Source: Bagarius yarrelli (taxonomy: Eukaryota > Chordata > Actinopteri > Siluriformes > Sisoridae). Taken from it: a stretch of DNA of 64,000 bases. The notes under the pieces are model-generated. The model was not told the origin of the DNA. It searched no databases and worked only from the letters and a program-made list of their open reading frames with translations. The DNA lies in NCBI GenBank assembly GCA_005784505.1, contig VCAZ01000001.1:13997597-14061596 (forward strand), read 5' to 3'. The position numbers were made by a program, and so were the translations under genes. Shown piece by piece: positions 22,516-34,423 of the stretch (positions are counted from its first letter, which is position 1; each line of letters opens with the position of its first letter).

Positions 22516-22617
22516 CCCATAGCGGATGCTCGCAATGTCGAATGAAGCTCGAAAGGGAACGTCTCCGGTTACGTCTGTAACCTCGGTTCCCTAAGAGCGG
22601 GAACGAGACATTACGGT
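22516..22617 (+). repeat. DIRS internal complementary region
   Basis: First part (22516-22557) is the reverse complement of the element's left end (gaagctcgaaaggg against ccctttcgagcttc). Second part (22558-22617) is the reverse complement of the right end (acgtctccggttacg against cgtaaccggagacgt). This joint copy of both ends is the template feature unique to DIRS-type replication. Confidence 0.85.
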
Positions 22618-22654
22618 CATCGCGGCGCTTGCGAAACTTTGCGGGTAACGTTCA

Positions 22655-22886
22655 GACTTAGATTCTGAATATTGCCGCCCAGCGCCGCTTTATATATGCT
22701 CTCTAGGGGCGCGGCACTATGTTGTTATTTGCATACGGGCGGCAATTGGGGCCAGTACATGTACTGGAGTGAGCCAATAAATCTTCAGAGAGGAAGTGAA
22801 GGTACCGATTTTCCCATAGCGGATGCTCCGCAGTGTGTCGTTCCCGCTCTCAGGGAACCGAGGTTACGGGCGTAACCGGAGACGTT
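22655..22886 (+). repeat. right inverted terminal repeat of the DIRS element
   Basis: Inverted partner of 19361-19560, extended by about 35 bp at the outer end (agggaaccgaggttacgg to gagacgtt), as is usual for DIRS elements whose two terminal repeats differ in length. Confidence 0.8.
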
Positions 22887-22933
22887 TACGCGCCACAGCG
22901 CGCGCGCCTGCCCTTCTTTAAAAACAAAGATGG

Positions 22934-23344
22934 CGTCCGAAATTGCGTACCTCCCGTACTACATAGTATCCGGGTTGAGTAGTATGGCCGAATTCGTAGT
23001 ATTAATCTTATTATTAGATACCTTCATTATTAGTATTTGAATTAATATGCTTAAGCAATAGGTGAAAAGTTTCCGCATGATCTACTTTTTTCTACTATCC
23101 CAAGAGTGCACAGAAGACATTTTACTTAAACTGTTTTAAAAAGCCTTAATTCGCAGGAAAAAAACAATGTTTGTTGGGGTTAAATGTTGTAAAAGCGCTG
23201 TTGTGACGACAAATGTCGTGTGCAACATAGCGGATGAATTTTGTTTATACTAAGCAGAACCAAAAATGTAGTTAAGTGGTGCGGTGGTTAATTGCGGACT
23301 ACCTCAAATGTAGTAACTACTTAAATAGTAAGCGATTTCGGACG
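22934..23344. mobile_element. MITE with inverted ends cgtccgaaat...atttcggacg
   Basis: About 410 bp bounded by imperfect inverted repeats: left cgtccgaaattgcgtac, right gtaagcgatttcggacg. It has no coding capacity and is a non-autonomous DNA element. A co-linear copy sits at 51825-52228, so it was in place before the block duplication. It lies just beyond the stop codon of the CDKN1C-like gene and probably forms part of its 3' untranslated region. Confidence 0.75.
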
Positions 23345-23471
23345 AACCCAATCACTGCTGCCTTCATCACGCCTAATTCTCCGCCATAACATCCACCAAA
23401 AACTCTTCTTTTCTCGAAGTTTCATCAAAAGTTTAAAAATAAACATGGTTGTTGCGTGAATTACCTTCACT

Positions 23472-24130
23472 TCACCGGAGTGCTTTTCGTGGTGGTGTTT
23501 GTTCGGAAGAGAGGAATCTGAGTGGCTTTACAGCAGCGCTTTTGCGTTCTTTCACATCGCCTGCTTTCTTTCGTTTGGTGTTAAAATCTGTAACAAATAA
23601 ATACACACAGAATGTTAACACACTCGTAACAGATCCCTCGACGAGCTCCTGCTAATTACTGCTGCAGTTTTCTTGACGTTACCTGTAATGTAAGATGTTG
23701 TTGATGTAGTGAGCCGTGCGCTTGTTTTTCTCTTCGTGCGGCTCCGCTTTCCTGTCCTGGAAGAAGAAACGGCTCCGCTTGCAGCGTCGCTCCGAGCACA
23801 GGTCACCCCGTTAGGAGCCTCTGTATGCGGCAGAGAGCAGCAGCCTTCTTCTTCCCCTGTCCTGAAGTGCAGGTAAAACGCAGGCGTCGCATCCAGCGCG
23901 GCTTTTTCCCACTTGTAATCACCTTGTAGCGGCGTACCAGAGGCGAAGTTAAAGTTCCACCGTTGCTGGTTCCGCTCGGAGATTTCACTTAGCTTCGCGT
24001 TGAGGTCACGATTCAGCTCTTCGTGATCGACCGGTCCGAAAAGATTTCGGCAGGCTTTTCTGCGCGTTTGCTGCGGTATCCTCTCTCTCGGAGCTGCCCA
24101 ACTGTCGGGGAAAATCTGAACGCTGGCCAT
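23472..24130 (-). CDS. cdkn1c: CDKN1C-like (p57Kip2-type) CDK inhibitor, copy 1
   Basis: A Cip/Kip inhibitor that binds cyclin-CDK complexes in the nucleus and stops the cell cycle. Exon 1 runs 24130-23683 and exon 2 23587-23472 (TGA), giving 187 residues. The start is the first ATG of the long frame. The cyclin-docking RNLFG is at residues 28-32, the CDK-binding WNFNF at 58-62, and PAFY at 83-86 (the inhibitory segment inserted in the ATP cleft in p27). The junction restores ITD|FN; exon 2 gives a KRKK nuclear signal and ends SSEQTPPRKALR, matching the p57/p27 EQTP phosphodegron and the p57 RKRLR-type tail. Linkage to PTDSS2 (both 11p15 in human) favours CDKN1C over CDKN1B. Residues after PAFY show a short compensated frameshift relative to copy 2. 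Confidence 0.87.
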
Positions 24131-24350
24131 CGCAATCAGTCTCTTCTGAAAGACTCGTGAAAAAATGAACCGTGACTCTCTTTAACCACTCCAACACGGT
24201 CTGACGCGATTATTTGTAGCGTCACAGTTTTAAAGGCCTGTTGCTATAGCAACGCGTAGCGACATAGGCGAGCGATCTGATTGGTCAGCGTGCGGCTACT
24301 CTTACGGCAGAATCCCGCCTACAATCGGTTCTAATTGGTCAATGATCGTT
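24131..24350 (-). promoter_or_regulatory. promoter region of CDKN1C-like copy 1
   Basis: CpG-containing DNA upstream of the start codon. It carries a perfect palindrome gttgctatagcaac (24240-24253), an X-box/RFX-type site, and two CCAAT boxes on the gene's strand (gattggtcag at about 24278 and aattggtcaa at about 24331). All three are also upstream of copy 2. The transcription start is unknown. Confidence 0.55.
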
Positions 24351-26200
24351 TTTGAGACGTCACCAAATTTTGTTATAGAGAAAAGACAAACAAACAAATG
24401 AATTTAAAAAATAAATAAATCTAATTTTTCAGGCACTGATACGAGTGATTTGATTAGCCAAAAGAACAAATAAGAAACTTTTATATATACACATTTCTGC
24501 TTTTCTTGTTGTTTTTTAGCTGCCCCTGCTAGGGGTCGCCACAGTATAAAAGTAATACAAATACTGTATTTAATTTGGCTTAGGTTTTACACCTAGGTGT
24601 GGATAATATCATGTGTAAATATTTTGTCAATATTTGTCAATATTTAAATTTTCTGGAATAGAGAGCCAATGGACCTGTTATAGACTGTTTTACAAATCCT
24701 GTAAAAGAAATAGTTGCCAGATCCTTTTAACTGCTTGAATAAAAATATTGAATTAAATATTGTCAAAAAATCAGTGATTGATTGAAATGCATTTACATTC
24801 ATGGCATTTGGCAGACACCCTTATCCAGAGGTATTTATATACCTGAGCAGTTAAGGGTTGCTGGGATTTGAACCTGGTAAGCGAAAAGAATACTTGTTTA
24901 TCTATTGTTTAGCTCACTGCATGACAGAAAACAGATTAATATCCTAAGAAATCAAGTTAATGGTTTTATGGCCCAGGCACCAGTTACAGTGTAACATCGC
25001 CATCTACTGGATATTTCAGCTAAGTACGTTTATTCTAGTTCAAAATGCTGAAGATGTAGTAGTAAAATTCCAGTCCAAGACATGATCTGTCAATTTTTTT
25101 ACTGTAGAGCCTACCGTCTAAGGGATGGACCCTAGTCAGTCTAATTGCTCTTATTTTTATTCTAATTGATCTTATTATTATAACATTTTTCCAGCCCGTA
25201 ACACACGCCACCTCTAGACGTTTGCCTCCACTTGGGTGCTAAGAGCTTCAGCTCCACCCCATAGGTTATTGTTTCTGCAGCAGAGGTTACTGAAGAGATG
25301 AAGAGCATATAAAAATTTTAGGCACACGTTATATTTCATAATGTGCTTGCACACTGAAATCCTTCCAGCTGTCTAAAATCTTAGTACATTCAAGCACAGA
25401 ATAATCTTTAAATGATTACTGGATCACAATATTTTAAAAGTAGCCTACATCTTTCTAAAGCACAGGGTAGCTATGAGTGAGTTTTAGCAGCTACCATACC
25501 TAGCTATAAAATTGTTAAGATTAAATAAATTATTATACATTTATATCAACAAATAACATGTTGATTAACAGTTGGATTAAACCTTTATATTGTATATGGT
25601 TAAAACTATTTAAAATTCTGGCCAAAAATCACATCCAAGTGTTTGATTAACAAACTATTCCAGATTTATTTCCTTCTTTCCAATTATACAAAGGCTACAC
25701 TCCTCTTTGAAGACACTTAACTAGATTTACACGGTGTCCTTAACCTTTACACCACATTATGGACACTTAATAATCAATCCTTTTCTTTCTCACTCTCTCT
25801 GAAATTAAAGGACAGGAGCTTTAAGGATGGATTAGGACTTACTCTGCTCCACTGACATACAAATAAGAGTAAATTAAATTGGAGCATGGCTGGTGTGATT
25901 CGTTTATTTAGCCTCAATATTGTTCATGAGATCAGACACTTATATCAGGTTAGGAGGAATAAGGTGCAGTCGGTTTTTAGTTAATTTGCTCAAGCAAATA
26001 ATACACCATAATTTCGTGATACACCATAACAGAGATTTTGTCCACAAAGAACAGATTTAACCCTTTTATTATATGTGAAGGGAAATTATAATGTTAATGT
26101 ATACAAAAACATTCAATACAAGTTTGTGTTTACTATATTTTGGAACAGTTTAGGAGAAAAAAAATTTGGGAAAAACATTTGGTTGAAAAATACCTTTATG
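24351..26200. other. spacer upstream of CDKN1C-like copy 1
   Basis: Non-coding, co-linear with 53230-56330 but shorter. At about 24510-24545 is a ctgcccctgctaggggtcgcc repeat fragment. At 24795-24880 is a catttggcagacacccttatcc repeat tail. The run ggcccaggcaccagttacag at 24971 recurs at 55539. Nothing coding was seen. Confidence 0.55.
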
Positions 26201-26229
26201 TCTTCTGTAGTTTCGACAGATTATTTCAG

Positions 26230-26480
26230 CTAGTCTACAGGGGTCCTAGATGGGTCTTCTTCTTCTTATTCTGGGCGTTTAGTAGGGCCATCAAGTACGA
26301 TTATCAAGGTCAAAGGTTGGGACAAACATGTATCTGTGCAATGTCTGTGTAAACCCAGCGCAGTAGAACACCCTCGAATGCTCCAATTTGCTTTGCATGA
26401 AGAGGAAGTGACGTCAGAATGTGTGATGAAGCTGGATGTGCCGAGCCGAGTTATTGACAATCCCTCTTTTATATTTAAAA
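26230..26480 (+). pseudogene. decayed duplicate of the PTDSS2 promoter
   Basis: Aligns with 56330-56640 upstream of PTDSS2. Both have tcctagatgggtcttcttct, then tcaaggtcaaaggttgggac, then an ETS/CRE block gaggaagtgacgtcag (CRE at 26409-26416 and 56545-56552). Here several CpGs of the PTDSS2 side are TpG (gaatgtgtgatg against gaacgcgcgatg) and a segment is missing. No PTDSS2 exon 1 follows. A regulatory relic, or possibly a stray promoter. Confidence 0.65.
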
Positions 26481-26887
26481 TTTTAACAGTGAGCTGTCTC
26501 AGTGTAGCAGGGACAGAAACAAATCAAAAGGTCAGGTCTAGCTTGCTTTATGCATGCCGCTGCAGTTGGGCCATAAGTCACAAAATCTAGAATCTTGGAC
26601 GCAATTAGTTGTTTTGTTTTTTTTAAAACCCTTCCCCTGTTGATTATATTTTGGAGAGATGTTTTCTGTTTTTGCATTTTTTTAGTGTTGCTTGTACTTG
26701 TTTTCCTAGGAAATGTCCTTTTAACCTCAATTGTTGCAGTGGGAGTTGGTGAATAGGGTTGTGATATGTGGGAGTGGGGCTAGCTTCGATAGCCTACCTA
26801 GGCCTTTTCACCACGGTACTTCCCATCAGTTACTTTCAGTTTCATTTTTACTTTAGGAGTGCAAACTTTATAAGCTAAATGATTTAT

Positions 26888-27075
26888 GTTTTAATAAGGT
26901 TGGAGTGGAGAAACTCAACGTCCTGCACACAACCATGACCTCAACCCTACTTCAGGATGAACTGCAACATTGTCTCACCTGATATTGCTGCATCACCTTT
27001 CTAAGACCTTGTGGAGGACTACATATAACAGAAAAGAACAAGGACGTATAAGTGTAATGGTTGGGTGTGTCAGTA
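26888..27075 (+). mobile_element. Tc1-like transposon fragment, duplicated with PTDSS2 intron 1
   Basis: Carries the transposase C-terminal coding signature (ggttggagtggagaaactca, then catgacctcaaccct, equivalent to the DLNP region), with stops. It aligns with 58270-58490 in PTDSS2 intron 1, including the same internal shortening, so the two are paralogous copies of one insertion. Confidence 0.65.
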
Positions 27076-27079
27076 CTTT

Positions 27080-27300
27080 AGACAAAACTATGTCCTCCAA
27101 CATATCACACTCAGCGGAGAGATCAAAGAGACAACTAGTTCTGCTTCTATAGGCGTCTGATGGTGCAAGATGTTTAGAAAAACCAACACACCAACCAACA
27201 CACATACACACCCAATTAAGTCACTTGCAAAGGTTAAACGTGGACTAAACACCCCCACCCCCACCCAGCACATATTTTCCAGCCTAAAGAAAGACTAAAT
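27080..27300. repeat. segment recurring downstream of gene D
   Basis: Matches 49445-49560 (gagagatcaaagagacaact, then ggcgtctgatggt and acacatacacacccaat) and then 50065-50135 (acttgcaaaggttaaa, then ccacccagcacatat). In the second place the two halves are separated by about 500 bp containing a repeat. It lies just upstream of gene C. Confidence 0.6.
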
Positions 27301-27899
27301 TATCATAACTGAAAAGTATGCAATTTAGGCAACCATGCACTTATAACAGTGGGGTAAAGTGGGTAAGCTGTTGAATTACTGATTGTTCTGCTTAGTTTTT
27401 TTTTTTTTCTTTCTACATTGGATTGCATTGTCAAGTTGTCTGTCATTCAGGATTGCATTGTCAAGTTAAGATTCAATTTGTTTACAAATGAAAATTAATG
27501 TGTACATTAAAATATGAGTGCACTTTCTGTCTATTTTCTCCATTAAATAGCCTAAATAGCCTAAACGGTAAAAGAGGAACAAGACAGAAACAGAACTGTG
27601 TCTTTAGGGGAGATTTTAAACAGGTTAAGCTGCTGCTCTGTCTATCTCTATATTTTACCGTTTTTTTTAACCAGCCTGACAAAAGAAAGGAAAGCAGAGT
27701 GTTTAACAACACCTGTCTGACTAGAAAAAACTGGGAGTGTTTTGCAGAGCTCCACCCCTCCATTCACCCTATTAAGGTGACTTACCTCAACATTTGTTCC
27801 ATGTTGCTAGGAAATTTTTGTCTCACCATCCAACAAAAAAAGTGCATTGAGGGTGGCTTTAGAATTTAATGAATAAAAACTTACACTGATGTGGACATC
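27301..27899. other. region upstream of gene C
   Basis: Non-coding. It contains the tandem phrase gattgcattgtcaagtt twice (27421 and 27451). Near 27868-27880 lies an A/T-rich stretch, but there is no clear TATA box and no 3' splice site before the start codon, unlike genes B and D. Confidence 0.45.
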
Positions 27900-30800
27900 A
27901 TGAGCCTCAACAGGTAGGCTTTAAAACTTAAAATACCTAAAAATACCTAAAAATCTAGGTATTTTAAAATAAATAATAAAAATAAATTTTTAATAAATAC
28001 TTCTAAAAATTTTACATAATGCTTTGACAGAGTACAGCACAAAATACAATGCTATAAATGTTGCCATGTTTAATTGTATGCTTTTTTTAAATACTTATTT
28101 AATGAATACTCACTCTGATTGTGATATTTTTGCCTTTGGGATTAGTAGGCAGGATGTTTTACTGCACCATTGGTGTTTTTGGGTATTTTGGTGGATCACA
28201 CAAGCCATGTACCGGCTCTCAAGCTTAAATTAACATTACTAAAAAGCAGACCTCAGAGCTGTTTTGATCTAAAGGTATAATCTTCCCGACTAAATGGTTT
28301 AAAGATTTGTGCTGGTAATGATAAATGTTTAGACTCATCAAATGAAACTTGCTGGGTGTTTCTCAGATTTCACCCAGTTCCCACAATAGCCATCAAAAAC
28401 ACAGATGATATGGTGCAGCCATATGTTTGCACTTAGCACCAAATACTGCACTGTAATTTTTTAGTTTATGGGTCATGGGGGTGATAGCTTTACATCTTTC
28501 TTTGAAATGTTACCAAGACAGCCTGTTTAATAAAGTTCTCAGTTTTATGCTTTTATATGTAAAACTAACTCTTTGTCATGGCTAACATCACAGAGTTTTC
28601 TTCACAAAGTAAATAATAAGAATAGAAAAATTAAAATTCTCATTCTGCTTTCTGCTTTCTGTGTGTAAAAAACAAAGTGCTTCCTGTTTTGTTTGTTTGA
28701 ACCACAGGAGAAACAGTATATTGAAAAGTGACAATTATATTTAATTAGGTCATGTGGCAAATTTTTTTCACCATGCTATATAGATTTTTACTTTGTTCAG
28801 CTTTTCTTTTTAAACTTAACAACTTTAACTCAGTAATTGCTGAAAAATAGTTCATAATAACAATCCATATTTGTATAACCATAAATTTAAATTGAAAAAA
28901 ACAAAACACATTAAACACATTTTACTGCACATACACACCAATTTTTTGGCCACGAAGGTGAAGGAAATGCTCACACATAATTGTTGTCTGTAATTGTACA
29001 GTACAGCATGTAGCATATTACATATGTCAGTTTAGTATTTTATGTTTTTTAATTTCATAAATACGTTTATAATATTACATTTTAATTTACAAGTACAAAA
29101 ATTCAAAAATGGATTGAGGCGGGTTTGGTTGGCACACACTAATGACATGGTTATGATTGGTTGATTGAAAGGATGATCCAGGATTAACAAAGGATGGTAA
29201 TTCAGGATCACATCCTACTTGGAAAAATCATGTCCACTGTTAAATCTAGAGGCAACACATGCTGAATTGGTGTAGTTAATGACAGAGCACTTAATTAGTA
29301 GTCATCTTCTTTTTCTCCTTTCGGCTGTTCCCTTTTAGAGGTCTCCACAGCGAATCATCTGTCTCCACCTAACACCATTTGTCTACATACTCTTCACTCA
29401 CACCCACTAACTTCATGGTATCATTTATCGCATCCTCTTTGGTCTTCCTCTTTGCCTTCTTCCTGGTGGCTTCATTTCTAACATTCTCTTACCAATAAAT
29501 ACTATGAGTCCAATATTGAGTGTATTAAATATATTAACCAGTTTTGATTCATGTAAATGAAAGATGTGGATGCGTACAGTACATGTAATGGCCAACTGCT
29601 AACAGGTAATCAGCTTGCTGAAAAGGGTCAGTGCATGACTGAAGGCGTTTCACCGCTGATAGGTTATGGGTTCAATTCCCAACACCACTAAGCTGCTGAT
29701 ACAATACCCTTGACCCTTAACTACTCAGTTAAGTTGAAAGCAATTAAATCAAATAAAACAACTAGATTTTATAAAAATTCTGTGTGTAAATGTAAATAAT
29801 TAATTTTTAACTTACCCGAGTTATAAAAAGCAATAAATTGAAGCCTTTATTAGTTAGTCTTGTTATACACTCTTTTACACACACCACACTAAGGAGCATT
29901 GTGTAGGGTACAGATTTGTTTTCCATAAATAAATGTAAACACAGTGTTTACGTTTGTGAATAAATCTGTTTGCATGCAGCTTGATAAAGCTGATTGTCAG
30001 TAAGTGTGTGACTTCTACAGATGCCTACTGGTTCAATCGAGGGTTCGAGAGTTTATAAAGCAGTGTATGTTGGCAGTGGGCACTACAGCCAGTCATGCCA
30101 GCAGTCTAGCAGATGTTTTGGTGGAGGGAGACCTGCGTGGCCATTACAGCCACGGACTTAATCGCTTGGGTGAGTATAAAAATTACATTCCATTTAACAC
30201 TAGTTTGCCCAAAACTTAAATCAGACTCTTTTTCTTTAAAATAGTGCTTTGATTTAAAAAAAAAAAAAAAAAAAAAGTTAAACATTCCTGTTCTCCTTGG
30301 CTCAAAATTGACCAGATTTAAAAGGCTTTACTTTTTTGAAATACTGTAACACAATGTGGCTGGAGTGGAAATTCTAGTCCCGACGCCTGTCAACGTTTAA
30401 GTATATTTAGCATTGTTATTAAGAAATTCTGTTCATTTAGAAGAGGTAATACAAGGTAAGAAGTTACAAGTTTATAACCATTAAATTTAAATGACCACTT
30501 TACATTACTAATAAAAGAAATGACAAGGAAATAATCTAATATTAATGGCTGTGTTCCAGATGTATATGTAAAAGAGATTAAGGCAGGAATCTGTGCAAAG
30601 GAGGGTGAGCCAGTAGTGGAAAAGGAGTCGGTGGCTACAGCACTCGTAGATGGGAAAAACCTCCTGGGTCCAGTTGTGGGAAACTTCTGCATGAGTTTAG
30701 CTGTAAAGAAAGCGCGAGATGTGGGCATCGGCTGGGTGGTGGCCTATGGCAAGTGCTACACACTAGAGAGTCTGAATTCACTACAGCAAAATCACTCACG

Positions 30801-33800
30801 ATACATTGTAAAGTGACAGGAGACCTGTAGTCAGAGGTCATTACAGTAAGAACTAAATTTTATTTTGTCTTTGCTTAGGCTCCAACCATTACGGAATTGC
30901 TGGCTATTATTCCAAGCAAGCACTGCAGGACAACATGATTGTGAGTTGCTGATCAATATGTGTGTGTGTGTGTGCGTACGTGCGTGCGTGCATGGGGGAG
31001 AGAAAGAGTCTGTGTAGTTTTACTTAAATATGGCATTTTATCTAAATGTTTTGTACTTCCACAAACAGGCTAAATTTTGTTTAAGGTCATAATCCTTACA
31101 AAAAAAAAGAAGTTTAAAAGTGTACTCTTAGTAATTATTTTAAAATAAAAGATAAGTACTGTATGCTAATAGTTACCTTTTAATAACCTCAATATAATTA
31201 TAACCTTTAAATTGTGTTCCTTTATGCAATGCATATTTGTCCTCCAAATGTAACTGTTTATAAAGCACAAAATTACATTATCACCTAATTGTTGGTTATC
31301 CAAGCAGTTACATTAAAATATAACCTAACCCTAACCTAAATTTGACAGAAAGACTAAGAATACTTGGCTTCTGCTGACACATCTTTATGTAAGGGGCGAC
31401 AGGTGACATCTATATAAATTGAACACAATATTCTTCATAATTTTGTCTGTACTGTACTACTCATCCATGCATAAGTGTGGAAATAAATGTTTTTCTATTA
31501 ATAAATTGACAATAGCATATTATCCTTCACTAACCTAATCAAGTATTAAGCATGTACACCAAATGATCACAAATTTGTGAAAATTATACCAGCAAACCCT
31601 CCAAGCTATTCCACAAAGTCTGAAGCACACAGTTTTCTAGAAAGTCTTCACTGGAACTAACAGACTCAAACACTGTTTCAGCATTATGTCCCTGTACACA
31701 AAGCCCCTGATTTTCATGAAGACATGCTGTGTTTTGGAGTGAAAGAACTCCAGTCACACAACACAATCCAGTGGAAAGACATTTGTGGAGGTTATTATGG
31801 GAGGAAGAGTCGGGAATAGGATGATCAAAAACACAAATGAATGTGATGGCTGTGTGTCCCAGTACTTTTGGCGACACAATAGCTTAGGCACCATTAAGGT
31901 TCTAGATGTTTGGGGGGGGGGGTTGCTATATTTATTGAAATAGCTTTTCACCTGATTTAATTTAGCAGGTAAACTTCGTGGTGTGAAAAATGTGACACAT
32001 CCGACACACATATGACACTGCACTCCCCGCACCCAAATATATCGAGCCAAAATTCAGAGTTTAACTTCAATTTTAACTTTATTTTTAAACAGCATTATAA
32101 AACATTATATCATATGTTGAATTGAAAAAATGTTTTCTGTGGATGCACAGCGGAGAACAGATAGCTTTTACCGTAAACATACAAGGGCGTAGAAACCCGG
32201 ACCAAGGAATGAATACACAACCACATAAGACAAACAACGCAGTTCGGTTTATACAAACTGAAATCACAAGAAAAACTAGAAACACCTGAGAACAATGATT
32301 AACCAAAGACGTGATTCAGATCAGCAACAGAGCAACGGCAAACCGTTCCGGCTGTTACCTGGAACCTGTTTTAAATATTTAAAAAAAAGGTATTTTCAAA
32401 CACAAAACAGTCCTTTACTACCATCTAGCGGTTTCCAGGGGAAACTGCGGCTAGTGACCGTGACAGTATGTGTAATTGCATTTTAATCCACAGAATGATT
32501 CACACAATATTTAGAGTCCATAAACTGTGGCAATTATTTTAACCAGTGTTAGGCTTGGCTATAATCGTTTGTCTCACGTTGGATAAAATTAAATAGATTT
32601 TTTCGATGTTTAATCATGCGTGGTTACATCTACGAAAGAGGTTTACAGTTAAGTTTTACCAAACAATCATTTTGTCTCCTTTTTTGTTTCTTTGTGTTTA
32701 GGGCATGTGCTTCACTAATACCCCTCCACTGGTGGTTCCAACAGGAAGTAAAGAGGTTTGTATTTATTTCTCTACAAGGTATAAATAACTTTGTCTTATC
32801 AGCATGTTATATTATATAATAATATTTTATATTCACTTTAATTTAATTTTTTATTACAATATAACTATAGATATGTCAAAACAGGGGGTTTGTAAGAGAT
32901 ATAGATAATAATTGTTCAGTTGTTCAGTTTTAGTTCAGTTGTCGCATACTTGATATTAAGGATTTTATTGACAGTAGAAATTTCAGGAATTTGGATAATA
33001 TTACTAGGAATTGTTGTACACATCTGAATACTGGGTCTAATTTGTATATAGTTGGATGATTTTCAGTAAATAAATCTGCTCTAAAAAAGGTAAATGGAAA
33101 TATTTAACATGAAAACATGGAAATAATGTAAAAAAAAACAGAAGAGCTCTGGTAGATTCCAGTTCATGTTATCATTTACATAAGTATCATAAATACAATC
33201 CCAGTTTGTAAAATGTAGTACAAACAGAATACAAAAATGAGCAAATATCGTAAACCAATATTTAATTCAAAATAGAACATAAAAAAGTTTTTAGGCTAAG
33301 AAAGTGAACATAAAAGGAATTGGGTGATGTGTATATATTGTATAATCCAGCATTGTAGGCTATTTTAGGTGAATCTCAACCTTCACAAACCATAAACACT
33401 TAAGGATTACACAACTGTATCCTATTGCAATTGAAGCACAATAGGAAAATACTAAGTGTGGCATTATTGAATTATACTATTATTTAGTTATTATACAATA
33501 CACAGTTACATGTTGAAACAATATGTGCAAAGACAAGGCAAGGCAAGTCTATTTATATAGCACTTATTATACACACTGGTACTATCAACAGTAAAACAGA
33601 GAAATTAAAAACTAAATTCAAGAATAGCTTTAAAATGAATAAAAACATTTAGGAATATAAATGATTATAGTCAGTTCGGACATGGCACAGTGATCATTTA
33701 GTGAATGCAGAATTACACAGATACTAGTACAGTGTTTAGTACTTTTTTTCCAATTATTTTCAATTATATTTTGTTTTTTATTTTTAAAGTGCACATTAGG

Positions 33801-34379
33801 GACAAACCCAATTAGTGTAGCAGCTCCTGCTAAGGATGGAGACAGTTTTGAATTGGACATGGCAACTTCAGCTGTAGCGCTTGGAAAGGTAAACTGAGAC
33901 ACACATACAATTAACCAGTAAACAGCTGTAGAATGGTACTAAAATTGATCGCTTTTTACTTGTTTTATAAAACTGTTGCTCTTTTTGTCTATTTCTCATG
34001 TTCTTTCTTTCTGTCTTATTCAGGTGGAGATTTATTCACGTAATAACATCTCTATTCCAGAGGGTTGGGGCTGTGATTCCGAAGGTCTTCCAACATCTGA
34101 CCCCAATGCTGTGCCGTCAGGAGGGCTGTTGCCCATAGGTGGCAGTGAGATGACAGGTCTCTGTATTAGTCTTGACCCCACCACTTCCTGCTTTAGAAGC
34201 CTGTATAAAGGCCAACTTAACAGAAGCGTGTAGTCCTGTCAGCACTGTCATTACAGAATAACATATTTTATAACACGACTTTGCTTTATACTTATAGAGG
34301 AATTCTTGGTTCTCAGCGTTATGTAACAGCTGATAAGAAAAGACCAGGTGCAGTGATATTGTATTTAACTGAGAAAGAC

Positions 34380-34423
<44 letters not shown>

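Larger units (their letters stand above)
19361..22886 (+). mobile_element. DIRS-type tyrosine-recombinase retrotransposon, internally deleted
   Basis: Shows the full DIRS architecture: an inverted terminal repeat on each side, gag-, RT- and recombinase-like frames in order, and an internal complementary region that repeats both outer ends (22516-22617). The equivalent locus in the second block (51775) is the empty site. GTT abuts both ends (19358-19360 and 22884-22886) and occurs once at the empty site. Most of the RT/RNase H and part of the recombinase are missing, frames are broken, and the recombinase tyrosine position reads FARFNKL, so the copy is dead. Confidence 0.9.

Noticed and set aside
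30004..30020. Upstream start of exon 2 in gene C, as possible in B and D
   Set aside because: Joining exon 1 to the upstream AG puts the rest out of frame with an early stop; the acceptor at 30021 restores the family sequence.
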